This document shows positions 11,835 to 24,760 of a stretch of 64,000 nt of DNA, piece after piece. Where the stretch lies: positions 73,892,053 through 73,956,052 of the forward strand of contig OY720344.1 in assembly GCA_963082975.1 (NCBI GenBank). The letters are read 5' to 3'. The notes beneath the pieces were generated by a model. The model was given only the letters and a program-made list of their open reading frames with translations, had not been told where the DNA came from and searched no databases. Position 1 is the stretch's first letter, and each line of letters begins with the position of its first letter. Made by a program: the position numbers and the translations under genes. The stretch comes from Labia minor (Eukaryota; Arthropoda; Insecta; Dermaptera; Spongiphoridae).

Positions 11835-13506
11835 TGATTAATTTATTATTTTTATTAACTTAAAGTCTATTATTTGTATAATTATAAAATATTGTATTTT
11901 TCTAAAAAATTTTAATTTTATTTTGATTTTATTTCATTTATATCATTATTATGTTAAACAAAAACATGATATTCTTTCATAAAGGTTCATAATATGTACA
12001 AAAACTAAATATAATATTTCATTCCTTCAATAAATTGATCAAGAACTGATATTTAATTTTTGATTATAAAAAGACTTAAAAATATAGATTTTTTATTAAA
12101 TATATATAGATATATATGAAGAGAGCTAGAACTGATTTGAGACAAATTCAAAATAAAAAATAATGATAGAGGGAAGGTTAAATTGAAATTGAAAATTGTA
12201 AATATTTAATAATGTTTGAGGGGTTTATAATATATTTAAATGAAAATGAATTATTTACAAGAAAGAGTAGATCATCTTTTCGATCCATGTTATTGCTATC
12301 ATTCATCTTTGTTATTACTAAATACAAAATTGTATTAATTTTAAAATTAAGTTTTAAATCACTAATTCTATTATATATATATATATTCAGAGATAAATTG
12401 TAATTAAATTGTTTTTTGCTCTCAAGATTTCAACAATTTAATTTTTTTTAATTAAACACCAATAATAATATTAAATAATTAAATTAATTAATAATAAAAT
12501 AAAATAATATTAATATTTATGTTTTTAGTAGTAAAGGTAGGAAAATATACACCAAAATAAATCAAAATGGCCAAAAATATGTTGCATTCTTTAGATGAAA
12601 ATAAAAGCCCTGAATTATTGTAATCTACTAAAAATTAACAATGTTTACTATCATTTCTCAAAATTTTCTAAACATTCAGATTAACAGTAAGTGAATAAGT
12701 TTTAAGTAGGATAAGAAGATTGATAAAAACAATTAATGTATAGATTATAGAGCTTATTATATAAAGTATAATCAACGGTAATTAGTTAATTACAAAAATT
12801 AAAAAGGATTATTTAAATGTAAAACTAAGAATTATTTCTTATTTACAAACAGTTATAAATAAAAAGAATCTTGAGAGATATAAAGTTTTATTTATAAAAA
12901 TAAAAATTTCATCTAAATTTCGTATAATTAAATAACCATTAATTTAATAGACTTACTGTTAGATTATCTTATGATTATAATGGTGTTTGTGGACAGTTTT
13001 AGTTAAAATAAAAAACAATAACAAACAAAACTATACCAAATATTATAAAAAGAAATTCATTATGTTGTGAATTATGAATTTCTTCACACCTAAAGCCAAA
13101 TTTTTAATTAAAATGTTATTTTAAGTTGTACTTATATATCTACATACAAAGAGATCACTTATTTAATCTAATTTTCAAGTGATTTTAAATTAACATATAT
13201 ATTTTTAATTTGAGTTAAAAGAACTTTTTAAGAGATTTAATTCCAAAATTAGTTTTATATAATTTGACATGATACAAATACTACTGTATTTTGGATCAAT
13301 AAAAAGATACAAAAAAGATAAGGAAAATAGAAATTTATATTAATATAATGTTTAATAAATCAGTTCAAGAGGAGTGGTTGATGAGCATGGGCAACCAGTT
13401 TAAGAACTAGTGCTTTCTAGACTAATTTGTTTGTTATTTTTCATGATTGTTTAAAATGATAATCTTTCAAATGTTCGATTAAAATTAGAAAAAATTAAAT
13501 AAAAAA
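11835..13506. other. CPSF2-TSSK intergenic spacer
   Basis: About 1.67 kb of A/T-rich sequence between two same-strand genes. A 63-codon frame at 12212-12403 has no recognisable protein and is probably chance. A short patch at 13360-13425 (GGAGTGGTTGATGAGCATGG...) is the only part with normal composition. It may include TSSK promoter sequence or an old hAT end. Confidence 0.4.
12029..12034 (+). terminator. Candidate CPSF2 polyadenylation signal
   Basis: AATAAA about 195 bp after the CPSF2 stop codon. In such AT-rich DNA the hexamer is expected often by chance, so position is the only support. Confidence 0.3.
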
Positions 13507-16500
13507 ATGTCAAAATTTGGCCCTGATATTGGACATTTAATATTAACCCCTTCTGAAAATAATAGAATTCGTGATTTAGGATATAAAGTGATACGAAAAT
13601 TAGGAGAGGGTTCCTATGCTAAGGTATTTTCAAAAATATATTATATATATATATATTGAGAATTGAATTTTTTGATTCTAGGTATATTTATCAGAATATA
13701 CATATAGAAATAAAATGGAATTTTTAGCTTGTAAAATTATTGATACAAAGCGAGCACCAAAAGATTTTATCCAACGATTTTTACCTAGAGAACTTGAGGT
13801 TTTGGTAAGTAATTGATGCATTAGAGAAATCTCAGGGCCATGTTATTTATTATGATTTTATTACACAACAGTTTTAAGAATATAATTTTATTGACAGAAA
13901 AAAAAAACAAACAAATTATCAACAATTTAATATAAAATATAAATAAATGATAATTATTAAATTTTATAGATTATAAAAAAATATATATTTTTTTTTAATT
14001 TATTTATTGATACTGAATGCAATGGCCTTTGGTTGGTTCGACTTTCAGGGTACATTATTAATTAAACATCATAATAATTTTCACAATAATTTTTTTCAAA
14101 AGCAGTTTTAATTTTCTTTTTCATCTGATATGGTTGTCAATTTCTCAATTTTTTGGATGTGAATCTTTTATAACATTTATATAGGTAGATATATATATTT
14201 TTAAGCTAATGTTGCTAGGTCCCTAAAACTTATAATAAAAATCCAAATTATATAAATGAATCGATTGAAAAACTATTGATTACCATTCATCATCATACTT
14301 TAGAAACATTCAAAAACATATTAGAAATTTGACTTGAAGGGTAGAATAAAAGGAATTTATTTTATTTATTCTCAAATGTATTTAGCCACATTCGGCATTA
14401 CATAATAATTAAAAAATATAAAGCTCACAAAATACATTCCTTTATGCTTAGAGCATTTACAGTCACATAAACTATAAACTACATTACAATCATTCTCACA
14501 CAATCAATCATTATATCATCAGCACACCTGTGATGTCATTTCCCTCCTTCGAGCGTATCTTCCCACTCGGCATCTCCTTACAATTATTACCCAGAAAACT
14601 CTCCTCATACACCATAAAAAAAAACACCACCAGAGCACCAACACCCAAACGCCATCACCACCACTAACGACACAGGACAGCACCTAAAGAGCACAACAAC
14701 CCACAAAACACACCAAAACAATACAACAAACGCACCACCACAGCAACAACCACCTCCGAACCCCGCCCGACCCCACCACCGCCACCGGCCCACAAACCCG
14801 AACCCACCAACCATCCATCCCACAAGTCCCACTCACTCACTCATTCAGAATAAACGACCTTAATCTGAGTGAGCCCCCAATCATAAAAAACAATTTGTTC
14901 ACCTAACCTGTGTTAGGTCGCAGTAACTGTGTCCAGGGAATACTCATCTATAGCCAAGTTATCTCGAAAACCCCTATATAAAGTGCACTTGTATATAATA
15001 TGCTCAAAGGTTTCGAATTCCTATAAAAGGAATTGTTCATACACACATTTTATATTATTTTTTATTTTACTTAGCTTCCCCCCCCCCTCTCTCTATATGT
15101 ATACACTAAAATTTTCTTATTTAATATTATATTAATTGATGGGAAGTTAAATCAACTTTTTCATTAAAATCGTAGGCTGACTAGATGTGTTAATTTATTC
15201 CAGTTTCCCAAACTTTGGCCCACGGACCCCATTTCATAGTCAAAACTTGCCCACAGACCCTGAGTGAAAAAATACGCTCGAGTCACCCGAATCATGTTTC
15301 CATCCATGGAAAAGAAAGAGAAGCCATAATCGCTCTGTTGATTCGAGCGTGGTTTTCGGACGCTACCTTATTACTTGTATTTTATGCACCTATCTACATT
15401 TATATTGTGCTTAGGACGAATTGTTATTTATTGTTATTTATTTTATTTCCATATTAATAAGAATGTGTCACAATATATTTTTACTATTAAACCTTGCGCG
15501 ACCTGACGTTGTTCAGGGATCCCCAAATCGATTTTAATTTCCCAAGGAGTCCCTAAATCAGTGATTTTCAACAACTGTGCCGCGAGATGTTCAAAAGTGT
15601 GCCGCGAGATTATGAGGCTCTTTAACATTTCCGACTTTTTTCTAAATTTTTTTCAATTTGGTTCTAAAAAAAAGGTAAAACGTTTTTGGGATTAGGCTCT
15701 TAAACATTTCCAACTCTTTAAATTTTTTCAATATGATTCTAAAAAAAGGTAAACCGTTTTTGGAACCTCTTTTTACTATCTCGCCAGAGATAGTATTGCG
15801 ATCACGAAAATTTTCGATGTTGAGATTTTGATGTTTTTATACGTTTTGAAGGTTCCTGAATCATTTTCACTAAGGTTGAGAAAAATGTCTGTGTGTGTGT
15901 ATGTGTGTGTGTATGTGTGTGTGTATGTGTGTGTGTATGTGTGTGTGTATGTATGTAGGCAAGATTACGCAAAAACGGTTTGAGCTAGAATGATGAAATT
16001 TGGTACATGGGCATTATTCAAAATTCATAGTTTTCTATCAACTTTTGAGAAATGTAGCTCAACCGGAAGAGGGTCATTACCTACAACGTTTTGATTTTTT
16101 TTCCTCTAAAGTGACCGTAAAAATAAAGATATATGTTTGATAATTTTTCACATGATTAATAATTGTATAAAACTGCTATATATAGAATTTCAGCTTGATT
16201 GATTCGCTGAAATTACCAGAATTAATTTTTTAACACTGCAAATCTCACGCGCCAACACGTGACGTGGTGCCATCAACAAAAAGCCAAACATGCGCTGGTT
16301 TAATATTTATTATTTATTATTTATAATTTATAATTAATTAAATTTAATTTAAATATAATATATTATGTTATTTAATCCAATTCAAATTGCGAGATAGTCG
16401 AGTGGAGACACTCCAGCTAATTTTCAATATGGTAAACTTTTACACTTATCTTTTCCTTTGTGTGCCGCCAAATTTTTAAACCGTTAAGTGTGCCGCGGTA

Positions 16501-19500
16501 AAAAAAAAAGTTGAGAATCACTGCCCTAAATGATGCAAGGGACCTCTTGGGGTCCGTAGGGACCACTTTGGGAACCACAAATTTACACCATGGATTTGAC
16601 ACTTTTATAATTATCTCGGAAAAACCCTATAAAGATTTTAAGCTAAAAATTTCATATTTAAAATATGTTTATACACTTGGGATGATATACATTTAATGCA
16701 CATCAAAATGGAAGAATTGACTATTCTATTCAGAAATCAATATTATTTTTTAAATTTTCGTTTAAATTTTTTCTTTTAAAATTAATTCCATATTTTCTTC
16801 TCTGTTTCTATGTTTTTTGTGGTAATTTAATCCAAGAAAAAGACAAAAAATTATTCAGAAAATTTCTCAATTTTGATTTTTAAAATTAATTAATAATTTT
16901 ATGACTATAACAATCAATTCCATAAATATCCTATTTTGTCATACAAAGCGGTACACGTTTATTTTCTCCTTCTCGTTGACTGTAAACAATTTAATTGTTT
17001 ACTGGATCCCTGTTAGGCGACAATTATTCTTGTCCAATGATAGGTATTTTAGAGTCATTAAACAGATAATGAAAAACAAAAAAAATCTTGATAAACATGT
17101 TTTATTTAAAAAAAGAGAATTCTAAAGAGTTTATTCAAGAAACAAGTCCGTTAATTTGAATATTTTGAACCTTTAAATTATTGTAACCACACAGGGCAGG
17201 AAAAAAGGGGGAGGAGGTGCATTAAAAAATGGAGCGCTAGTAGCATTTATATTATTATAAAAAAATTATAATATTCATAAAAATGTTTGAAGATAAAAAA
17301 TAGCAATCTAATTTAAATATAATATTAAATATAAAATATTTAAATCATAAATATATTTTTTTAAGTATGGGGCGCAATTTTTATTCTTGGTCCCGGGTGC
17401 AAGTTTTCCTTGATGCTGTCTTCATTGTAGTTTTGATTATTGAATAATTCTATTCTATGGAGATAATACTATTTCAACACAAAACTGCATATAAAAGCTT
17501 AAAAACAGTTTTTTTCTTTTCTCCTGTAAAATTAGTTTTATGACCTATTTGCCATATTTCTTAAATAAACATATGGTATATTTATTTTAATTTTTATCTA
17601 AGGCCCAACTTGAACATCCTTATATAATTCATACTCAAAGTATATTCCAACGAGGAGATAAATATTTTATTTTCATGGCTCATGGAGCAAATGGCGATCT
17701 TTTAGATTATATTTCTAATAATGGACCAATTCCTGAAAGTCTAGCTCGAATTTGGTTTAGACAAATTACGCTTGCAATACAATATATGCATGAAATGGAG
17801 TACGTTCACAGGTAGATAAATCGAATATTTATAAAAATAAATATTTACATTTAAAAGTCAATATTTTTGTAGAGATTTGAAATGTGAAAATATTTTAATC
17901 TCACTACATAATAATATGAAAATTGCCGATTTTGGTTTTGCCCGATTAATGATTGGTCCAAATAAAAAACCAGAATTATCTAAAACATATTGTGGTTCTT
18001 TGAGTTATGCTGCGCCTGAAATTCTCAAAGGTGAACCGTACAACCCTAAATTTGCAGATCATTGGAGTATGGGGATAATTCTTTATGTAATGCTTAATAA
18101 GTCACTGCCTTTTGATGATTCAAACGTTAAAAGGTAATTTTTTATATCAATATTTACTTTAATAAATTTAATATGCATATTTAGGAATTATATATGAATA
18201 CGCGGTAAAAATTAGAATTTCTATCCATGTCACTAAGGAATTCGAGTGTTCTTAGGCGTACTATTTTCCTTCAAGTTTTCTTATCCTAAGCTACATCCAT
18301 ACAACTCCCATTTTCTCCCGTCTATTTTACATCCCTTCCTAAATTGTCCGCCCACCGCATCCTTAGTCTTCCAACCAGACGTTTCTCAATTATTCTCCCC
18401 ACAAGTATATTTTCATCTCCATTCTATTTACCTTCTATTTTATGACCCTAACTATGTCTGGAGATGAATAGAGGTCATGCAATTCCTCGTTATACAGTCT
18501 CCGCTATTTCCTGATGACCTTATCTTTCTTTGGCCCATAAATGCGAAGAATCCTATTCTCAAATACTCTAAATATCTCCTAAGGTCATATACCACGCCTC
18601 ACAATATAATACAATATAATACATCCGGAAAAATAATTATTTTATATATTTTAATTTTAGTTCTTTTGGATAATAATTTTGACAATATATGCCACTTTAA
18701 TAATAGTTCCGTTTAATACTTTTCCTCTCTGATACTTTTGTAAATATTTTGTTTTAGCACTATTACTTTCAAGTCCTACCTCTTTTCTAATGTCTAATCA
18801 TTTTTCTACTGCATCTTTAATTGAATTTGTCGAATCTCCTATTATATTCAAGTTGTCCGCATAACCTAATACTTGATTTTATTGTTTAATTCGAAAATTA
18901 GAATTTCACAAATTATATTCTTTTGTCAAAAATAAATAATATACAGGGTTACTCAAAAAGAAAGAGCAGATTGAAAACATGTATTTCTTCCAAACTACAA
19001 AAGATGGAACCATGATTCTAACGTTAATGGATAGAGAAAAGTTTACAATGTTTACAATATATTATTAGTACGAATAAAAGTTCCAATCATGGCCGCTTTT
19101 GCGCATTGGCGCTGTTGTTTGTACTGGTATTATTTGTTGGTTGGTAGTTTGAAATGAAATGGCGGCTATACCACAAGAGAAATCTTTTTGTGTTCTACAA
19201 TTGGGGGAAAAACTAGAGTCCATTGTTGCATTTCGTCGTCAATTTATTAAACAACCACCGAGTCATAAGCAAATTTATGAGTGGCATCGAAAATTCGTAG
19301 AAGATAGAGAAAAGCACGGAACGCGTCAATGCACATCGAACGAGAATGCTTGAGACTCTTGAAGATCTAGGACATCGAATTATTAAAGCAGTGAATTCGA
19401 TAACCATAGACAAGCTGATTCGTGTGTGGCAAGAAATATGCCACCGTTTTGACATTTGTCGTGTAACACACGGTGCCCATATTGAATACCAATTGTAAAC

Positions 19501-22500
19501 TTTTCTCTATCCATTAACGTTATAATCATTTTTCTATCTTTTGTAGTTTGGAAGAAATAAATATTTATAGGTAATAATATAGGTATATAACAAAATGTAA
19601 AGTAAAAGAGAATTTAAAATTAATATATTTTTAATGGTGGCACTAATTGAAACATTGTAATATTTTATGTTAAATTCAATTTAAAACTAAAATTAAATTT
19701 TAAAATATAAATGTTAATAAGAATAATTTTTTGTTAAACATTCAGTGAAGGGGTAAGTTTATTAATATATTTGCTTTAAGCGCCTTTTGGTATTGTTATA
19801 CAATCTTCAGAAGAAGTTGAGAAGTAGAATGTTTCTGACCCGATTTAATATTAACACTGCTTGGATGAAATTTTATACTAAAATTTTTACTAATTTCCAA
19901 TTAATCAATCCTCTCTAAATTTGAAACAATTTCTTGTTTTTAATACAATTGTGATATCAATTAAAAATTTTTTACTAGAAAAATAAAGTTAAGAACTTTG
20001 ATGAGTTTATGAATATATGGAGTTATATAAATTTATTATGAAGATGACAATTAACAGATAACAGGGTCATCAAGGAGGGATTAGTGCTTGAAGTGTCAGT
20101 TTATTTTATTATTATTATCGTATTAATACCAATATTATATTTTTTTTATTATATTTTTTATTAATAATAAAATTAGTTTTTTTTTCAAGTTTTAAAATTA
20201 AAAAATATTCAATTATTTTAATGATATAATGGAGGAAGGTTGCTATCGATGGGCCACTTAAAGAATATTTATAATAAAATCCATGGATAATTTAATTAAT
20301 ATCTATATATATTTTCCTATATATTTTTATGTTAATGCAATAAATTCATTATATATTGTTTTTCATTATACTAAACACAGAAATAATAAATATTCAATGT
20401 TAAATAGATATTTGAAGAATAAAAAAGTTGTAAACGGTCCAATTAAGGCGACTGGTTTCCTAGATTGGGCCGGGGTGTTCCCTCCCACTCCAAGGAACAA
20501 ATGAGAACTGAAAATCTAATCTTGTCGTTACCATATGAATTTATAATTAAGAGGTTACTATTAATTTATTATTTAATTAAATTTTGAATAAATCATTCAA
20601 TTAATTATTAAAATTACTTTAAATGTTGTTAAACTAAATAATTCTCGTTGATTTTTTTCAGTCGGTTATTAGTATAAATTGTTTCTTTTTAATTACTTTG
20701 CTACGAAACTCGGTAATTGTGAAATGGCTCGTAGATATAGTGGCTCATTTAAGGAAACTAGCACAGTATCACGACAAGTAAATTTATATTGTCAATATGA
20801 CAATTGATCGAACTTTAAAAACTGGCTCCGGGTTCAAGTTTCTGGCCTGGAAAGGGAATTTCTCGAGCTGGGGTCTATGGGACGGTGTCAACCCTGCCTC
20901 TAGGATTAAAATTGGGGAAGTTACTTGATAAAAAGTAGCGTCTCCGATCAAGAAAATCAAGGTAAAGGTTGGTAGGATCCGTTCTACTGATCATCGGACA
21001 GCTAATTGATATAACTTTTGTCCTTGCGTAGGACGTACAAAAGTCAGAGTTGTTTTTTTAAAGGTTTTGTAAGATTTTTCATAAACTTTATAAAGATATT
21101 TATAGTTTATTTATATTTGTTTCTATATTTATCCACAAAAAACATTTTTAAATTTGACAGTGGGTGCCATTTTATCGTTTTGTATTATCATTTTATTGCT
21201 CTGGTCTCAGTAAAATTAAAGAAATACCTATATTCGCTTGTTATCATTATTTATTCAACCTAAGATTAAATAGATGCAGAATAATGGAGGTTTTGAAGAC
21301 GTCACATAAAAACATTTTAGAACACTAAATAAGTTGACCTGTGGCCAGGTCCGAACCGACCGACGGTTTGAAGTAAATTAATTTCCAGCTACAGAAACAA
21401 TTTCAAATAATTTTAATATATCTATTAATACAATAAAAAACAGATATGGACATAACATAAATATTTTTAATTTTATTTTATTTATAATATATATGTAAGA
21501 CCAGACTGTGACGTCATGAATGGCTGGATGACGTCATATAATTTTAAATTAAGAAAAAACTAATAAAGATGATTTTCTCGAGGATAAAACCAATACAGAG
21601 TGCATGATTCGTGGTGATATGTAAAAAATCTCCTCATGTGAAATTTGGTGTGAAAATAACTTCCTCCCTTCCTATCGTCGATCGCTAATACTACCACTTC
21701 CGGTTTCCGGATTTACACCAAAAGTTGATCAATACATCATACTGATGCATTAAGTAAATATACCAAATTTCATCAAAATCCGTTGAGCCGTTCAAGCTGT
21801 ACACATCTATGCGGACGGCCGGACGGACAGACATCATGCTAAAAATACTTTTTTCTGTTAAGAAAATGCATGATTCGTGGAGATATGTAAAAATCTCCAT
21901 ATGTGAAATTTGGTGTGAAAACAAACCTCCCTTACTATCGTCGGTCGGTAAAAATTAGAAAAGATGATAATTTTTTTTTTTTTTATTTGCCGATTTAGAT
22001 CTATATCTGCCCATCTTTTGGGCAACAATAAATCGTTTACAATAATATTTACAGCAATAATAAATGATACTGAAGGGAAGGGAGAAGTAGGAAGTAATAG
22101 GAAGTACTCGGGGGGTTCGGCTATTTGCCCAATAGAGTAGGACAGGAGGACATCTCTCAATTTGGGGTTGAGTGAAAGAGGGAATAGGATAGGAAATAGT
22201 AAAAGAAAACCTTCTGAAGACACAGATTACAATAGGGAAATATATGGGAAAACGGAGGGAACTATAGCTTAGATCAGAGAAGATTAGGAATTATAAGATG
22301 TCGATTAGTTTAAGTCGTTTAAGTCTTCGTCCGTTAACCTCGTTGATTAGTTGTTGTCTGGCTATGTCGTTTTGGTGGTTTGTCAATTTCTGTCGATACT
22401 TTGAACAGGTGTTTTTAATGACTTCATTTACTGTAAGAACTTTGAGGTCTCTATGTAGAATTCTAAGGGAAAGGTACCGAGGCGCATTGGTCATTATGCA

Positions 22501-24719
22501 TAGAATATTGTTTTGGGTCCGCTGTATTTTGTTTATATTAGAAAGACTAGCGGAGCCCCATAACTGAACACCATATGTCCAAATTGATTTGAGGATTGAA
22601 TTGTAAATGAGGAGTTTGTTTGCTAAGGTCATTTGAGAGTTTCGTCCTAAGGTTTGGAGTCAATTTTTTTTTTTTTTTTTGTTCTTATATGCGTCTCCCA
22701 GGTTAAACGTCTGTCTAAGTGTAGTCTAAGGTATTTAACTGAGTCACGTTGGGGATGGGTATGTGCAGTTTGACGGGTGGACAAGACTTTTTATTTAGAG
22801 TGAAAGTCACATGTACCTATTTACAACAATCCACCATTTATCCAGCCAAGGCTTAAGGAGATCGAGGTTTTGCTGGAGAGTTTCAGAAGCAATCTCAGAG
22901 TTGGAGTTGGTAGTCAGAATGGCAGTGTCGTCCGCAAAAGTGGCTATAGTAACGTCCTCTGTCGATGGTAGGTCACCTCTGTATATCAGGTACAGCAGGG
23001 GCCCCATCACACTCCCCCGCGGTACACCCGATATTGTATATAGAATCATGTAAATGTCGTCCGAGGCTCCGTTTCAAATGGTCCATTCGGAAGTTTCAAT
23101 TTTGCGTCACTTTTGCCTCTGTATTTCTCGAATTACACGTGTTATGTTATCCTGTAAGGCTTCAATCGTGATCGGCTTGTCCACTATACTAATTAATTTA
23201 CATAACCCCACAAGAAATAATCAAGAGGAATCAAATCGCTTAATCTTGGCGGCCAATTCACAGGGAAATTTCGAGAGATAAGCTGCTCACCAAATTCATC
23301 CTTCAACATGTCCATTGTTTCACGAGTTGTATGTCATGTGACATGATGAAACCACATGCTAACCAAGTTCAACTCGGCCAACTGGGGCAAAAAAAAGTTG
23401 CGTTTCATTGCTCAATATCGTTCGCCGTTGACGGTTAATCGTTTGCAAGTCTTTCCATGATGAAATGGCAGAGTTTACTGAAAACTTTTCACTTTTACAG
23501 ATGACGTTTGGACGCTATTACCTATCAGTGCCGCCAACCTGAAAAACTTAACTCTTAAAAAATCACCCTAAATAATATAGAAATAAAATAATAATTTATT
23601 ACTAAAGAGAGTTATTTAATTATCCAATTATAAATGTATATTTTAATTTTGTTTTTTTAGATTATATAATCGACAAATAGGTCGGCAATGGAGATTTAGA
23701 GCAAGAATTATAGATCATTTATCACGTGAAGCACAAAAAGTAGTAACCTTTTTGTTGGAACCATTGTTAAGAAAACGATATAGGATTGAAAATGTATTTT
23801 ATTTTTTCTATTTTATAAAATTTATATTATTATAATAATACATCTATTTTTGTATTCTTTATATTTTTGTCATAGATTTTAAAAAGTGAATGGATTACAC
23901 AAGATAAACGTCTAATTACCATGTCTCCTCTTGAACAAGCGGCTTTAATGCGTGCTCAGGAGTGTAAAAAGAAACTTAAAACTACTAACAATAAGACATT
24001 TATTCCAAAAAAAGTATGAATCCCTGTATAAATTTCATATTTATTTTTGATTATAGGTATATTTAATTCTTTTCGATTAATTTTTCTAATTTAAGAAATC
24101 ATTAAATAAAATTTCTTCCAATTATAAAAAAACGTTCTAATTCCTATTCTAACTAACGAATGAATGAAATAAAATATTTAAAGGACAGTCATACCAACTT
24201 AAAAACAAATGATTGTATTATTGATACATAAAGTGCGCAGATTTTAATACAAAAGTTTCCCTTTCATTACATTTTTACCTTTCATTATATTTTTTATTGC
24301 CTCCGTTAAATTATTCCAATTTTATACAATCTCTAACATGCCTACCAGATTCTATCGGTTGATGTACGTACGGAGCTTGTTTATTATGAATTAACGAAGC
24401 TCATGAATCTTCTCATCTTCCACATTCAAAGACAACATATTCAACGGTGTCTCTAACTTGTGACATCAATCGCACTGACGATTGCTCACCTTCTCCTTTA
24501 TATACAGATAGTCGTTAAAATTTTCATGAAATTTTCAGGTCCTGAATAAATAAAAAATCAAGCTCACCCTATGATTGATTATACCAATTTTTAAGAAAGA
24601 GATAGTATTGCGATCAAGAAAATTTTCGATGTCAAAATTTTGATGTTTTTACACGTTTTGAAGGTCCCTGGGTCATTTTCACTAAGGTTGAATAAAATGT
24701 CTGCCTGCCTGTCTGTCTT

Positions 24720-24760
<41 letters not shown>

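Larger units (their letters stand above)
15201..16580. mobile_element. Outer hAT-like element of a three-level nest
   Basis: Starts CAGTTTCCCAAACTTTGG and ends CCACTTTGGGAACCACAA, degraded hAT-type inverted ends. Flanking octamers ATTTATTC (15193-15200) and ATTTACAC (16581-16588) agree at 6 of 8 positions, as expected for an old target duplication. Its own sequence is split by the 15559-16523 element, leaving about 360 bp left and 50 bp right. No transposase is visible. Confidence 0.65.

Noticed and set aside
12212..12403. Possible small gene between CPSF2 and TSSK
   Set aside because: AT-rich frame with no motif, no splice context and composition like the background.
22811..23281. Plus-strand open frames over 22811-23281
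   Set aside because: They are shadows of the minus-strand jockey and mariner coding remnants.
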